Below are positions 38,123-46,685 of a stretch of DNA of 64,000 nucleotides, one piece after another. The position numbers and the translations under genes were made by a program. Location: positions 1,488,001 through 1,552,000 of the forward strand of contig NZ_BAAAFC010000001.1 of NCBI RefSeq assembly GCF_039523335.1, written 5' to 3'. The notes beneath the pieces were generated by a model. The model worked only from the letters and a program-made list of their open reading frames with translations. It did no database searches and was not told where the DNA came from. The DNA is from Marinobacter szutsaonensis (GTDB lineage Bacteria > Pseudomonadota > Gammaproteobacteria > Pseudomonadales > Oleiphilaceae). Position 1 is the first letter of the stretch. Each line of letters opens with the position of its first letter.

Positions 38123-38395
38123 ATGAGCCGCACCGTATTCTGTCGCAAGTACCAGAAAGAACTGGAAGGCCTCGACTTCCCGCCCATGCCCGGCGCCAAG
38201 GGCCAGGACATCTTCGACAATGTCTCCAAACAGGCCTGGGAAGAATGGCAGGCCCAGCAGACCATGCTCATCAACGAAAAGCACCTGAGCCTGATGGACC
38301 CGAACACCCGGAAATACCTGCAGGCGCAGATGGAGCACTTCTTCAATAACGAGCCTTTCGACCAGGCCGAAGGCTACGTTCCACCCGAGAAATAA
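38123..38395 (+). CDS. yggX: Fe(2+)-trafficking / oxidative damage protection protein YggX
   Basis: A 90-residue YggX (PF04362). It opens with the invariant [19 protein letters not shown], with Cys7 as the conserved cysteine, and contains [17 protein letters not shown] and the C-terminal EGYVPP. It is linked to protection of Fe-S proteins from oxidants. AGGAG lies upstream of the ATG. Confidence 0.94.
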   Translation: MSRTVFCRKYQKELEGLDFPPMPGAKGQDIFDNVSKQAWEEWQAQQTMLINEKHLSLMDPNTRKYLQAQMEHFFNNEPFDQAEGYVPPEK

Positions 38396-38455
38396 CGGCG
38401 ATTGGTCAAGGCCTGAGCAACCCTGAAAAGATTCAGAAATTTTTGCCTGCCGGCC

Positions 38456-38484
38456 TTGACTCATAATCCCTAAACCGGTTTAAT
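38456..38484 (+). promoter_or_regulatory. Sigma-70 promoter of tRNA-Phe
   Basis: TTGACT (38456-38461) and TTTAAT (38479-38484) are spaced by exactly 17 bp. A GC-rich discriminator (GCGCCCC) follows, typical of stringently controlled stable-RNA promoters. Transcription would begin about 25 bp before the tRNA. Confidence 0.75.
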
Positions 38485-38515
38485 AGCGCCCCGTTGCAGC
38501 GCAGTACCGCAACAC

Positions 38516-38591
38516 GCCCGGATAGCTCAGTTGGTAGAGCAGGGGATTGAAAATCCCCGTGTCGGTGGTTCGATTCCGCCTCCGGGCACCA
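38516..38591 (+). tRNA. tRNA-Phe (GAA)
   Basis: A 76-nt tRNA with encoded CCA. The acceptor arm is GCCCGGA/TCCGGGC with discriminator A, the D arm GCTC-AGTTGGTA-GAGC, and the anticodon arm GGGGA-TTGAAAA-TCCCC gives anticodon GAA (38549-38551). The T arm is GGTGG-TTCGATT-CCGCC. All stems pair fully. Confidence 0.97.
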
Positions 38592-38606
38592 TTAAGAATT
38601 CTGACG

Positions 38607-38636
38607 AAGCCCGCCCTTGTGCGGGCTTTGTTGTTT
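38607..38636 (+). terminator. Terminator of tRNA-Phe
   Basis: The arms AAGCCCGC (38607-38614) and GCGGGCTT (38621-38628) form a perfect 8-bp stem, followed by TGTTGTTT, a T-rich tail. Confidence 0.8.
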
Positions 38637-38803
38637 CTGGCCCCATCCCTCTTTCACCCTTCCGCTGATTCCCTCTACGCGTGGACTTTTGCCAATTCTG
38701 TCGACGTTTTCCCATTTGATGGCCTTTTCAGTGATTCAGCCGGAACTCAACTAACCGTATCATTGTGGCCAGCCACTTCCGGATCGTTTGGACCACACAC
38801 CCC

Positions 38804-40045
38804 ATGCCCCAGCCAAATGTCCATCAGCCCGAAATACCAAAGCGAGTTCTGACAACCCTCCTCGCCCTGTACCTGGCCCAAGGGCTGCCATCCGGCCTGT
38901 TCGCCCATGCCCTACCCGTGTTCTGGCGGGAAGCCGGCGTTTCCCTGACCTGGATTGGCGCCCTGAAACTGCTCGCATTGCCCTGGGTGCTGAAGGCGTT
39001 CTGGGCACCCTTCGTTGACCGCAGCCTGATGCATGGCCAGACGCCCTTCTCCTGGATCTTGCGATTGCAGTTAACCGCCGCATTGCTCCTGATCGTGCTG
39101 GCATGGCTCGGTCTGGTACCCGATAGTGCTTCCGCTCTGGTCGCAGCCGCGTTGATGGTCATGACCATCAATCTGCTGATGGCCACCCAGGACATCATCA
39201 CGGATGGCCTGGCGGTGCGCTGGATCGCCCCCCACTGGCGCGGGCTGGCCAATACCATCCAGGTCGCCGGCTACAAGATTGGCATGCTGGCGGGCGGCAG
39301 CCTGCTGTTGATTGTCACCGGCTATCTGGAACCTGAAACCGCGCTGCTGCTCCCGGCTCTCTTGCTGGTGGCATTGTTGTTTGTGGTGGGCCGATCCCGG
39401 GGCGTGCGCCAACCGCTCGCCATGGAGAGCGCTCCGGGCCCAGGCAACAGCAGCCTCGGAGCTGCCTTCATCGGCTTCTGGCGCCAGCCCGGCACAGCCT
39501 TCTGGCTGATGATGGTCATCGGCTACAAGGTGGCAGATGCCATGGGCTCCGGCATGATTCGCCCCATGCTGTCAGACGCCGGGTGGGGTTCACAGGCCAT
39601 TGGCACGTTCACACTCATCACGACCCTGGTGGGCCTTATCGGTGCCGGTCTCGGGGGATGGCTATATACCGTAATGGGAGGTCACCGCGCCCTGATCGTG
39701 GCAGGCATCGCCCAGGCGCTGACAATCATGGCGTGGGTTCCGGCCGTGGGACCGGCGGCGGAAGTTTCAACAATCTACATCGTCGGCCTGGCCGAACAGC
39801 TTGCCGATGGAGCTTCCACGGTGGTGCTGTTCGCGATGATGATGAATGTTTGCCGCAGGCAATGGGCGGGCACCGACTTCACCGTGCAGGCCTCCATCCA
39901 GGTGGTCGCTGCCGGTCTGTTCGGTGCATTGGGCGGCGTGATAGCCGATCTGGCGGGTTATTCAGCGCTGATGATCACGGCCGGGCTGGCTGGTCTTGGG
40001 GTCATGGGGGTCTATGCTCATCGGGTAATAGGTAGAAGTATCTGA
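38804..40045 (+). CDS. MFS transporter, AmpG/RhtX-like
   Basis: A 413-residue 12-helix major facilitator protein. The first helix block (LLALYLAQGLPSGLFAHALPVFWREAGVSLTWIG) and the following LPWVLKAFWAPFVDR are characteristic of the AmpG/acetyl-CoA transporter/RhtX group, whose members import muropeptides or siderophores. The substrate is unknown here. I chose the ATG at 38804, preceding the family start, over an upstream TTG. Confidence 0.75.
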   Translation: MPQPNVHQPEIPKRVLTTLLALYLAQGLPSGLFAHALPVFWREAGVSLTWIGALKLLALPWVLKAFWAPFVDRSLMHGQTPFSWILRLQLTAALLLIVLAWLGLVPDSASALVAAALMVMTINLLMATQDIITDGLAVRWIAPHWRGLANTIQVAGYKIGMLAGGSLLLIVTGYLEPETALLLPALLLVALLFVVGRSRGVRQPLAMESAPGPGNSSLGAAFIGFWRQPGTAFWLMMVIGYKVADAMGSGMIRPMLSDAGWGSQAIGTFTLITTLVGLIGAGLGGWLYTVMGGHRALIVAGIAQALTIMAWVPAVGPAAEVSTIYIVGLAEQLADGASTVVLFAMMMNVCRRQWAGTDFTVQASIQVVAAGLFGALGGVIADLAGYSALMITAGLAGLGVMGVYAHRVIGRSI

Positions 40046-40104
40046 TTGCTCCTTACCGGCAAATACCTTTAGATTCGCGCCATTAAAATCCGGAGTTTGC
40101 CTTT

Positions 40105-41070
40105 ATGCTCATTGCCCTGCTCGCCATTGCCGTCGGCCTGATCCTGCTGGTCTGGAGTGCCGATCGTTTTGTGGAAGGCTCCGCGGCCACAGCGGGGCAT
40201 TTCGGCATGCCGCCCCTGTTGATCGGGATGGTCGTGGTCGGGTTTGGCACGTCCGCTCCAGAAATGGTGGTCTCTGCTCTCGCCGCGTCCCAGGGCAATC
40301 CCGGCCTGGCCCTGGGAAATGCCTATGGCTCCAACATTACAAACATTGCCCTGATTCTTGGCATTACCGCCCTGATTGCCCCAATCTCGGTTCACTCCCA
40401 GGTGATGCGGAAAGAATTGCCGATTCTGGCCGTGATTACCCTGTTTGCCATCTGGCAACTGTTTGACGGCACTCTGAGCACGCTGGATGCCCTGGCCCTG
40501 CTCGGTGTGTTTTTCGTGCTGATGGGTTGGAGCATCTGGTCCGGCATGCGCGCGCCGGATGACCCGATGGCCACAGAAGTCAATGCGGAACTGCAGAGCC
40601 ACGCCATGCCAATTCGCAAGGCATTGTTCTGGCTGGCTGCGGGCCTGGTAATGCTGATTATCAGCTCCCGCATTCTGGTGTGGGGCGCAGTGGATCTCGC
40701 TACCGCTTTCGGCGTCAGTGACCTGATTATCGGTCTGACCATCGTGGCGGTGGGCACTTCCCTGCCGGAACTGGCCTCCTCGATCATCGCTGCCCGCAAG
40801 GGTGAGCACGATCTGGCCCTGGGCAACATTCTCGGCTCAAACCTGTTCAACACCCTGGCGGTGGTTGGCATTGCCGGCCTGATCACACCCATCGGGGTAG
40901 CCGACGAGGTGCTGGTACGTGACCTGCCGGTGATGGCCGGCCTGACCCTCGCCCTGTTTGTGCTCGGGTATGGGTTCCGCGGCCCGGGCAGAATCAACCG
41001 TCTGGAAGGTGCGGCCCTGTTGACGGTCTTCGTGGGTTACACCGCGTACCTTCTGATTACCAATTTCTGA
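40105..41070 (+). CDS. Calcium/sodium antiporter (CaCA family, YrbG-like)
   Basis: A 321-residue membrane protein of two homologous halves with about 10 helices. The alpha-1 repeat is GFGTSAPEMVVSALAASQGNPGLALGNAYGSNITNIAL and the alpha-2 repeat is VGTSLPELASSIIAARKGEHDLALGNILGSNLFN. The acidic residues of GTSxPE coordinate the transported cations. Its acidic cytoplasmic loop is short. Confidence 0.9.
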   Translation: MLIALLAIAVGLILLVWSADRFVEGSAATAGHFGMPPLLIGMVVVGFGTSAPEMVVSALAASQGNPGLALGNAYGSNITNIALILGITALIAPISVHSQVMRKELPILAVITLFAIWQLFDGTLSTLDALALLGVFFVLMGWSIWSGMRAPDDPMATEVNAELQSHAMPIRKALFWLAAGLVMLIISSRILVWGAVDLATAFGVSDLIIGLTIVAVGTSLPELASSIIAARKGEHDLALGNILGSNLFNTLAVVGIAGLITPIGVADEVLVRDLPVMAGLTLALFVLGYGFRGPGRINRLEGAALLTVFVGYTAYLLITNF

Positions 41071-41109
41071 CCGGGCTGGATTCAGCTGGCCGGGGAACAA
41101 CGCTTTGCC

Positions 41110-41370
41110 CTAGTTGAGCGACGCGTCTGTTCCCGGCTTGCTGCATACCTGCCAGTCCACCACGTTGCCGTCCGGATCGAAGTGAACAAAGCCGGCAAAG
41201 CCATCATCGTGGACCCAGGTCTTCACGTAGCCGACAACTTCGCCATCATCCTTGCACAGGTCGAATGTGGATTTGCTGTCGTCGGCCGGGGCTTCGGCTT
41301 CCGTTTCGTGGGGCTGGATGGTGAGCTGGGGATCGTTGAGCGGGAAGAGTTCAAGGTGACGCGCGTTCAT
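41110..41370 (-). CDS. Hypothetical small acidic protein
   Basis: An 86-residue acidic protein I do not recognise. It has no signal peptide or membrane segment. The C-terminal half (VGYVKTWVHDDGFAGFVHFDPDGNVVDWQVCSKP) alternates hydrophobic and aromatic residues as in a small beta-sheet domain, with two cysteines in the protein. Composition resembles the neighbouring genes. It is convergent to the antiporter gene. Confidence 0.55.
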   Translation of the reverse strand: MNARHLELFPLNDPQLTIQPHETEAEAPADDSKSTFDLCKDDGEVVGYVKTWVHDDGFAGFVHFDPDGNVVDWQVCSKPGTDASLN

Positions 41371-41550
41371 ATGGGGGCACTCCCTGATTACGAACGGTTA
41401 CATTTAAATCGTGCTCCAATATAACCCAGGTACATGACAGAAAAACTGCTCCCGATCAGTTTTCTAAGACCAATCCGGGATAAACCGTATCGTTTCAAGA
41501 CAGTTTGTTTCTGAGGGGCCCAGCACTCGTTGTTGGGGTGAGACAGGCAT

Positions 41551-41580
41551 AAAAAAACCGGGAAGTAGAACTCCCCGGTT
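41551..41580 (-). terminator. Minus-strand terminator with no upstream gene (leader attenuator or small RNA end)
   Basis: The arms 41556-41562 and 41574-41580 (AACCGGG/CCCGGTT) plus an inner 2-bp stem are followed on the minus strand by seven T's. The only minus-strand gene nearby begins downstream at 41370, so this would end a transcript starting between 41580 and about 41780. No protein gene lies in the 415-bp gap 41371-41785. Apart from this hairpin I see only the ribosome-binding site of the next gene. Confidence 0.6.
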
Positions 41581-41785
41581 ACACGAAATGACACGATAAA
41601 AGAAAACTCAACGATGCAGATCGAGCTTTTCTAAAGCTTAGTTTGCCAGCACAGCGTTTCAGAATTATGACAACCGGGCTTATCCGAAACACATCGGGTG
41701 CGGCGCTCCGGATACTACAGGTTTAACATCCCTGTCACGGATATCCCCTACTCTCGTGCTCTCATTTAAAAGGAGAGCAGTACTC

Positions 41786-43357
41786 ATGTCCGGAGATTCC
41801 TCCCTGCTGGTTGAAAAACTCTGGCGTCTGAAACGGCGCATTGATAAAGGCGCCTGCCCCGGTGTCGAGTTCGTTCACCTGAATACCCTGCTGCGTGAGC
41901 CGGCCTACCGTGCCGATGTGCTCAGGCGGGTCGAGCAATCGGGTAGCGCGGAACTTAAAGCCCTGGCCCGGGAAATCACGCTCAATGACGATGGTCAACC
42001 GCTGATGGTGAAGGAGAACGCCAACCGTCTGGATGTCGACAGGCGGCAGAGTGTCACCAACAAAGGATGGCTCCGTCGCAACGCTGTTTTTGCCTTGCCG
42101 GTACTCGCGATTGCCGCGGTCGCGGTCGGCTTTACTGCCTTTGAGAACCGTGCCGAGCGGATCGACTCGGACATCATCATCGACACCACCTGGAAAACCG
42201 GTAAACGCTACATCCTCGAGAAGACCATCTACGTTGAGAACGCCCACCTCACCATCGAACCCGGCGCAATCATCGAAGGCGAAGGGGGTTCCGCGCTGGT
42301 GGTCACATCCAGCGCCAAACTGTTCGCCCGGGGCAAGGCAGACAGCCCGGTCATCTTCACCAGTGCCAAGCCCGAGGGTGAGCGCGCCCGGGGCGACTGG
42401 GGTGGTTTGGTTCTGCTGGGCAATGCCCCGGTCAACGAACCGCAGGCTTCCATCGAAGGACTGCCCGAGGGCGAGACCCGGGGGGCCTTTGGTGGCAGCA
42501 ATACCAGCCATTCCTGCGGCGTCATCGAATATACCCGAATCGAGTTCGCCGGGTATGAAGTCTACAAGGACAACGAACTGAACGGACTCACCCTTGGCGG
42601 CTGCGGCAGTAACACGATTGTGCGCAATGTGCAGGTCCATCGAGCACTGGATGATGGCATAGAAATGTTCGGTGGCACGGTGGATCTGAAGAACATCGTT
42701 ATTACCGGGGCCGGGGATGACAGCGTCGACTGGGACTGGGGCTGGCGTGGCCGTGTGCAGTTCGCGGTCATCCAGCAGTATCCGGATGCCGGTGACAACG
42801 GATTTGAGGGCGACAACAACGGCAGCAACCATGAAGCCACGCCCCGGTCGGAACCGGTGTTCTACAACGTGACCATGGTCGGTGGAGGCAATACGCAGAA
42901 AAAGCACCGGGCCATGGTGCTCAGGGAGGGATCCGGCGGGCATTTCCACAATCTGCTGATTAACAGTTACGGCATTGAAGCGCTGGATACCCGTGATGAC
43001 GCCCTGTCCCTGATCAGTCGCGAGCAACTGAGCTTTACCCACAATATTCTCGCCAATCTGGGGCACCTGGGCCGCGTTGCCCGGGAACAGGAGGATGACG
43101 ATTTCGGGTTTGACGAACAGGCCTGGATGGCAGAACCGGTCAACAGCAACGTGGCACGGGTTGAATCCGCGCTGTTCCCGAACGCCAAAACCCTGGTCAA
43201 GCCGGACTTCACGCCGAGGGTACCGCTCAGGCAAATGAAAGCAACGCGCCCGCCGCAAAGTGAGTTCTTTGATGAGTCAGCTGATTTCGTCGGAGCCATC
43301 AGCCCGGTGGCTTCGGGCAGCTGGCTCGATGGCTGGACTGCTTTCCCGGAGTCCTGA
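41786..43357 (+). CDS. Membrane-anchored right-handed beta-helix protein, function unknown
   Basis: A 523-residue protein. Residues 1 to about 100 are charged and probably cytoplasmic (LRRVEQSGSAELKALAREI). One membrane helix follows (about 104-124, NAVFALPVLAIAAVAVGFTA), and the rest is exported. The exported part begins with WKTGKRYILEKTIYVENAHLTIEPGAIIEGEG and carries repeated short strands of a parallel beta-helix, plus DWGGLVLLGNAPVNE and SVDWDWGW motifs seen in secreted pectate-lyase-like repeat proteins. No catalytic residues are evident. The ATG at 41786 has AGGAG upstream. Confidence 0.65.
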   Translation: MSGDSSLLVEKLWRLKRRIDKGACPGVEFVHLNTLLREPAYRADVLRRVEQSGSAELKALAREITLNDDGQPLMVKENANRLDVDRRQSVTNKGWLRRNAVFALPVLAIAAVAVGFTAFENRAERIDSDIIIDTTWKTGKRYILEKTIYVENAHLTIEPGAIIEGEGGSALVVTSSAKLFARGKADSPVIFTSAKPEGERARGDWGGLVLLGNAPVNEPQASIEGLPEGETRGAFGGSNTSHSCGVIEYTRIEFAGYEVYKDNELNGLTLGGCGSNTIVRNVQVHRALDDGIEMFGGTVDLKNIVITGAGDDSVDWDWGWRGRVQFAVIQQYPDAGDNGFEGDNNGSNHEATPRSEPVFYNVTMVGGGNTQKKHRAMVLREGSGGHFHNLLINSYGIEALDTRDDALSLISREQLSFTHNILANLGHLGRVAREQEDDDFGFDEQAWMAEPVNSNVARVESALFPNAKTLVKPDFTPRVPLRQMKATRPPQSEFFDESADFVGAISPVASGSWLDGWTAFPES

Positions 43358-43426
43358 TGCTCGACAGGAACTGACTGTGATGCGCCAGGGAAGGTGCACA
43401 CCGGGCACGGAGTCAAGACTCCAACC

Positions 43427-44179
43427 CTACCTCCGCTTCCACAAATCCCTTCGGATGCTGGCCCATATCTGCCGATATACGTCAGCAGCCGGGCTATGCG
43501 GCGCCAACCGTTCCAGTGGCAGCCCCTCCTCGCCCATACGCTCGACCACACTGGCATAGGGGACGGCAACGCCCATATTGTTCGCCAGAACCTCAGCGCC
43601 CTGCTCCACGATCTCCTTGTGCAGGTTTTTCCTGCGATCGACCATGGAGAAGAAGGGGCGCAGCTTGCGGGCGCCGAGTTTCTTGTCCTTCACGAACTGC
43701 TGCAACTGGTTCCAGCTGTTCACCGCCAGCCAGGTGGGCACCACCGGCACATAGACCCGGTCCGCCACTTCCAGCACCTGCTCGGTCAACCGCGATAGCG
43801 TGGGCGGGCAATCCAGGATTACCAGGCTGGTCTCTTCCGAAAGGGGCGCCAGCATGTCCCGCAGGACATTGGCGCCGGACTCCTGCTCCAGCTTGATGTC
43901 AAAATTGCGGAAACTGGTGTGGGCGGGGATGAAGTCCAGTCCGGGGTATACGTCGTCATGGATAAACTTGGCGATGGGCGCCTTGCCCTCGAGCAGCTTG
44001 GATAGCTTGCGCCCCTTCACCGTTTCGGCGCCTGCCAGATAAAAACTGGAGGCACCCTGGGGGTCCAGATCCCATAACAGTGTGCGGCAATTGTCCTGGC
44101 TCGCCAGGTAGGCAATGTTGACGGCCGCCGCTGTCTTGCCAACACCACCCTTGGGACTGTAAAAAGCAATGATCCTCAT
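43427..44179 (-). CDS. Orphan ParA-family ATPase
   Basis: A 250-residue Walker-type ATPase of the ParA/MinD superfamily. The deviant Walker A is YSPKGGVGKTAAAVNIAY at residues 8-25, the A' motif is LLWDLDPQGASSFYL, and Walker B is LVILDCPP. No parB or centromere-like repeat adjoins it, so a plasmid-style partition role is doubtful. Such orphans often position protein complexes. It is transcribed divergently from the thioesterase gene. Confidence 0.85.
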   Translation of the reverse strand: MRIIAFYSPKGGVGKTAAAVNIAYLASQDNCRTLLWDLDPQGASSFYLAGAETVKGRKLSKLLEGKAPIAKFIHDDVYPGLDFIPAHTSFRNFDIKLEQESGANVLRDMLAPLSEETSLVILDCPPTLSRLTEQVLEVADRVYVPVVPTWLAVNSWNQLQQFVKDKKLGARKLRPFFSMVDRRKNLHKEIVEQGAEVLANNMGVAVPYASVVERMGEEGLPLERLAPHSPAADVYRQIWASIRRDLWKRR

Positions 44180-44311
44180 TGAGGCCTGACTCCCGACTTT
44201 CCTTGTGTAACCAGAGCGTACAGGGTAGCAGCCACGCCATGGCCCTTTATGAAGCTTTTGTTACACTGGACGCTTCGCAAGCTACGTAAAACCAAAAACA
44301 ACGAGGTAACC

Positions 44312-45124
44312 ATGAATTCGCCGTCCCACGTGTTTGATCAAGCGGTGTCGCTCCGGCCCGTCAGCAGTGGCGTCTACACCGGGCAGACCAGCCCTGCCTA
44401 CCAGAACATGGTGGGGCCTTTTGGCGGCGTGACCGGCGCTACCCTGCTCAATGCCGTGCTCGGTCATGAGGAATTGCTGGGCGAGCCGGTCTCCCTGACA
44501 GTGCACTTCGCGGCGCCTATCGCCGAAGGCGGATTCGAGGCCAGGGCCAGGCCGATCCGGACCAACCGCAGCAGCCAGCACTGGTTTGCCGAACTGGTCC
44601 AGGGGGAAGAAGTCGTTGCTTTTGCCACGGCGGTAACCGCCAAGGGCCGGGATACCTGGAGCACCACCGATGCCAGCTTCCCGGAGGTACCCGCAGCCGG
44701 GGAGGTAGAGCAAACACCCATGCGCCAGGGCGCGCCGATCTGGACCCGGTGCTACGACATGCGGTTTATCGAAGGTGCCCTGGGCGGCCAGCCGAGCGAA
44801 AACCACCCCTCGGAAAGCCTGCTATGGATGCGGGATGAGCCACCCCGGCCCCTGGATTACCTGTCACTGGCAGCCCTGTGCGACGTGTTCTTCCCGAGGA
44901 TCTACATTCGCCGGCCCAAGCTGGTACCGATCGGTACCGTTGCGCTGACCACCTACTTCCACGCAGATGAGGAGCAGCTACGCCAGCTCGGTACCGCCCA
45001 TGTGCTGGGCCATGCCCGGGGCCTGCATTTCGGTAAAGGCTTCTTCGACCAGAGTGCCGAAGTCTGGAGTGCCGATGGCCGGCTTCTGGCCACCAGCCAT
45101 CAGGTGGTGTATTTCAAGGAATAA
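44312..45124 (+). CDS. Acyl-CoA thioesterase-like protein (double hot-dog)
   Basis: A 270-residue protein of the 4HBT_3/TesB-like thioesterase family. The first hot-dog domain includes NMVGPFGGVTGATLLNAVLGHEELLGEPVSLTVHF, and the second includes LDYLSLAALCDVFFPRIYIRRPKL and the C-terminal HARGLHFGKGFFDQSAEVWSADGRLLATSHQVVYF. The physiological acyl substrate is not known. The ATG at 44312 follows GAGGT; the frame opens earlier without similarity. It ends just before the arfA-like hairpin. Confidence 0.82.
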   Translation: MNSPSHVFDQAVSLRPVSSGVYTGQTSPAYQNMVGPFGGVTGATLLNAVLGHEELLGEPVSLTVHFAAPIAEGGFEARARPIRTNRSSQHWFAELVQGEEVVAFATAVTAKGRDTWSTTDASFPEVPAAGEVEQTPMRQGAPIWTRCYDMRFIEGALGGQPSENHPSESLLWMRDEPPRPLDYLSLAALCDVFFPRIYIRRPKLVPIGTVALTTYFHADEEQLRQLGTAHVLGHARGLHFGKGFFDQSAEVWSADGRLLATSHQVVYFKE

Positions 45125-45129
45125 GAGGT

Positions 45130-45177
45130 GGAGGATTTTCGTAAAACCACGATCACGCGGCCTTGCGAAAATCCTCC
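45130..45177 (-). promoter_or_regulatory. Stem-loop spanning the 3' end of the arfA-like gene
   Basis: The 12-bp arms GGAGGATTTTCG (45130-45141) and CGAAAATCCTCC (45166-45177) pair perfectly around a 24-nt loop that contains the TGA stop of the arfA-like frame. arfA mRNAs are known to carry such a hairpin at the 3' end of the frame, causing cleavage or termination and a nonstop message. Confidence 0.7.
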
Positions 45178-45308
45178 ATCCGCACAGACTTGTCCCGGTT
45201 GCGCTTGTATTTGGTTTTGTCCTCGACAACCCGCATCTGGTATTTTGGCGTTCTCAGCTCCCGCTGCACGGCACTGTGCCGGGTCGCTTTGGCGCGTTTT
45301 TTGGCCAT
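45153..45308 (-). CDS. arfA: Small basic protein, probable alternative ribosome-rescue factor ArfA
   Basis: A 51-residue, very basic frame (MAKKRAKATRHSAVQRELRT, then PKYQMRVVEDKTKYKRNRDK). The lysine-rich N-terminus, the short central helix ending in an R-V-x-x-D-K-T-K-Y segment and the basic tail resemble ArfA, which recruits RF2 to ribosomes stalled on nonstop mRNA. GAGGAG lies 8 nt upstream of the ATG. A strong stem-loop covers the 3' end, matching the auto-regulatory hairpin of arfA genes. The sequence match alone is modest; the hairpin supports it. Confidence 0.6.
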   Translation of the reverse strand: MAKKRAKATRHSAVQRELRTPKYQMRVVEDKTKYKRNRDKSVRMEDFRKAA

Positions 45309-45385
45309 ATCAGCTACTCCTCGTTAATGGCTGGATTCAAACAAGCGTTATTATAACACCCCCTGAGATTTCAAGAGCGTAAGGA

Positions 45386-46009
45386 ATGACACTCACCCTC
45401 TGGCTGACCTTTCTGGTGGCAGCGATCCTGATCAGCGTCTCCCCCGGTGCAGGCGCTGTGAATACCATGAGCAATGGCCTGCGCTACGGCCTGAAACGGT
45501 CACTGCCGGCCATTCTTGGCCTTCAGCTGGGCTATGGCGCGCAGATTGTCCTGGTGGGCGCGGGCCTTGGTGCCATTGTCGCTTCCTCCACTACAGCACT
45601 GACCGTCATCAAATGGGTGGGCGTGGCCTATCTGGTCTGGCTGGGTATCCAGAAGTGGCGGGAGCCGGTGATGGAGGCTGTCGAGGAAGATCAGAACGCC
45701 ATCAGTCACCGCCGGCAGTTCTGGAATGCCGCGCTGGTGAACCTGACCAACCCCAAGGCCACGGTATTCCTGGTGGCTCTGTTTCCGCAATTTCTAATTG
45801 CGGATGCGCCCCACGGCCCGCAGCTGATCACCATGGGCACCACACTGATTCTGGTGGATTGCCTGGTGATGCTGGGCTATGCCCTGCTTGCGAGCCAGCT
45901 GTTCCGGTTCATGACCACGCCGCAACGGCAGCGGCAGATGAATCGGGTGTTCGGCGGCCTGTTCGTGACCGCCGCCATGGCACTGGCCAGTTTCAAGCGC
46001 GCGGCCTAG
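45386..46009 (+). CDS. LysE family amino acid exporter (RhtB-like)
   Basis: A 207-residue six-helix translocator. The LysE signature appears as ILISVSPGAGAVNTMSNGLRYGLKRSLPAILGLQLGY. NLTNPKATVFLVALFPQF is the conserved mid-protein block. It probably exports amino acids or related metabolites; the substrate is undefined. Its 3' end overlaps the convergent DUF4124 gene by 4 bp. Confidence 0.88.
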   Translation: MTLTLWLTFLVAAILISVSPGAGAVNTMSNGLRYGLKRSLPAILGLQLGYGAQIVLVGAGLGAIVASSTTALTVIKWVGVAYLVWLGIQKWREPVMEAVEEDQNAISHRRQFWNAALVNLTNPKATVFLVALFPQFLIADAPHGPQLITMGTTLILVDCLVMLGYALLASQLFRFMTTPQRQRQMNRVFGGLFVTAAMALASFKRAA

Positions 46010-46443
46010 CGCAGGATGCATTCCCGGCTGTAGGCCTTGCTCAGGCGCCGCCGTTTTTCCCGCAGACTGTTGCCGCGGTCGTTCTTGTAACCTGCCCGTA
46101 GCTGGGACTGGATCCGGTCGAGCTTGTTCCGGTAGCCGTCACACGTCTTCGCCTGTTTATCCTTGCTCTGGCGGCTGCTTCGGGACTTCTGAGGCCTGTC
46201 CGAGGCCGTCAGCATGGTTTGTACTTCGTCCCGGGTCGCCGAGATTTTCCGGGACTGGCGGAGGTTCTCAGACATGGGGACGGTGACCGGATCCCGTAGC
46301 TCGAGCTCACTGTGAGGCAGGCGTTTGGGTGGCTTGTCGGAGAAGTGGATAGCGCCGTTGGCGTCCGTCCAGCGGTAGACTTCGGCATGGGCCGGGGTGG
46401 CGGCTAACAGGCAAAGCAGGGCTGTGGCCTTGATCCTTGGCAT
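46006..46443 (-). CDS. DUF4124 domain-containing periplasmic protein
   Basis: A 145-residue exported protein with a signal peptide (about 1-20, TPAHA). The DUF4124 motif EVYRWTDANGAIHFSDKPP follows directly. The C-terminal half is very basic and includes two cysteines (CDGY and CILR). The family has no known biochemical role. Confidence 0.8.
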   Translation of the reverse strand: MPRIKATALLCLLAATPAHAEVYRWTDANGAIHFSDKPPKRLPHSELELRDPVTVPMSENLRQSRKISATRDEVQTMLTASDRPQKSRSSRQSKDKQAKTCDGYRNKLDRIQSQLRAGYKNDRGNSLREKRRRLSKAYSRECILR

Positions 46444-46478
46444 GGGTTCACGTCCTGTGAAGTTGGTTTTTTGAACGA

Positions 46479-46656
46479 GGGGTCAGAAGAAGGCTTTCTT
46501 CAGACCCCGGAGGTTGGGGTTGCCCCCGGGGTCTGATGTACCCCAGGGGTCTGATGAACTCGTTCATCTGACCCCGTTTTCACCTCGGAGCCAGACTATA
46601 GCCCAGTTGGAGGCTGACTTGAACTTGGGGTCAGATGAACAAGTTCATCAGACCCC
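46479..46656. repeat. GGGGTC/GACCCC hairpin elements, cluster H (3 copies plus a 17-bp relic)
   Basis: Copies at 46479-46508 (GAAGAA class, inverted), 46546-46575 (GATGAA class, forward) and 46627-46656 (GATGAA class, inverted), with a 17-bp relic at 46528-46544 that keeps both ends but has lost its middle. They lie between the DUF4124 gene and glcF, both leftward. Confidence 0.92.
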
Positions 46657-46685
46657 TGAGATAAAGCCAGACCCCGTCTTCAAGG

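Noticed and set aside
41762..43258. A 498-codon leftward frame opposite the beta-helix gene
   Set aside because: Antisense shadow; the forward protein has a good ribosome-binding site, a membrane anchor and repeat structure.
43427..44179. Plasmid or integrated element suggested by ParA
   Set aside because: No ParB, replication protein, integrase or repeats at its borders; gene composition matches the surroundings.
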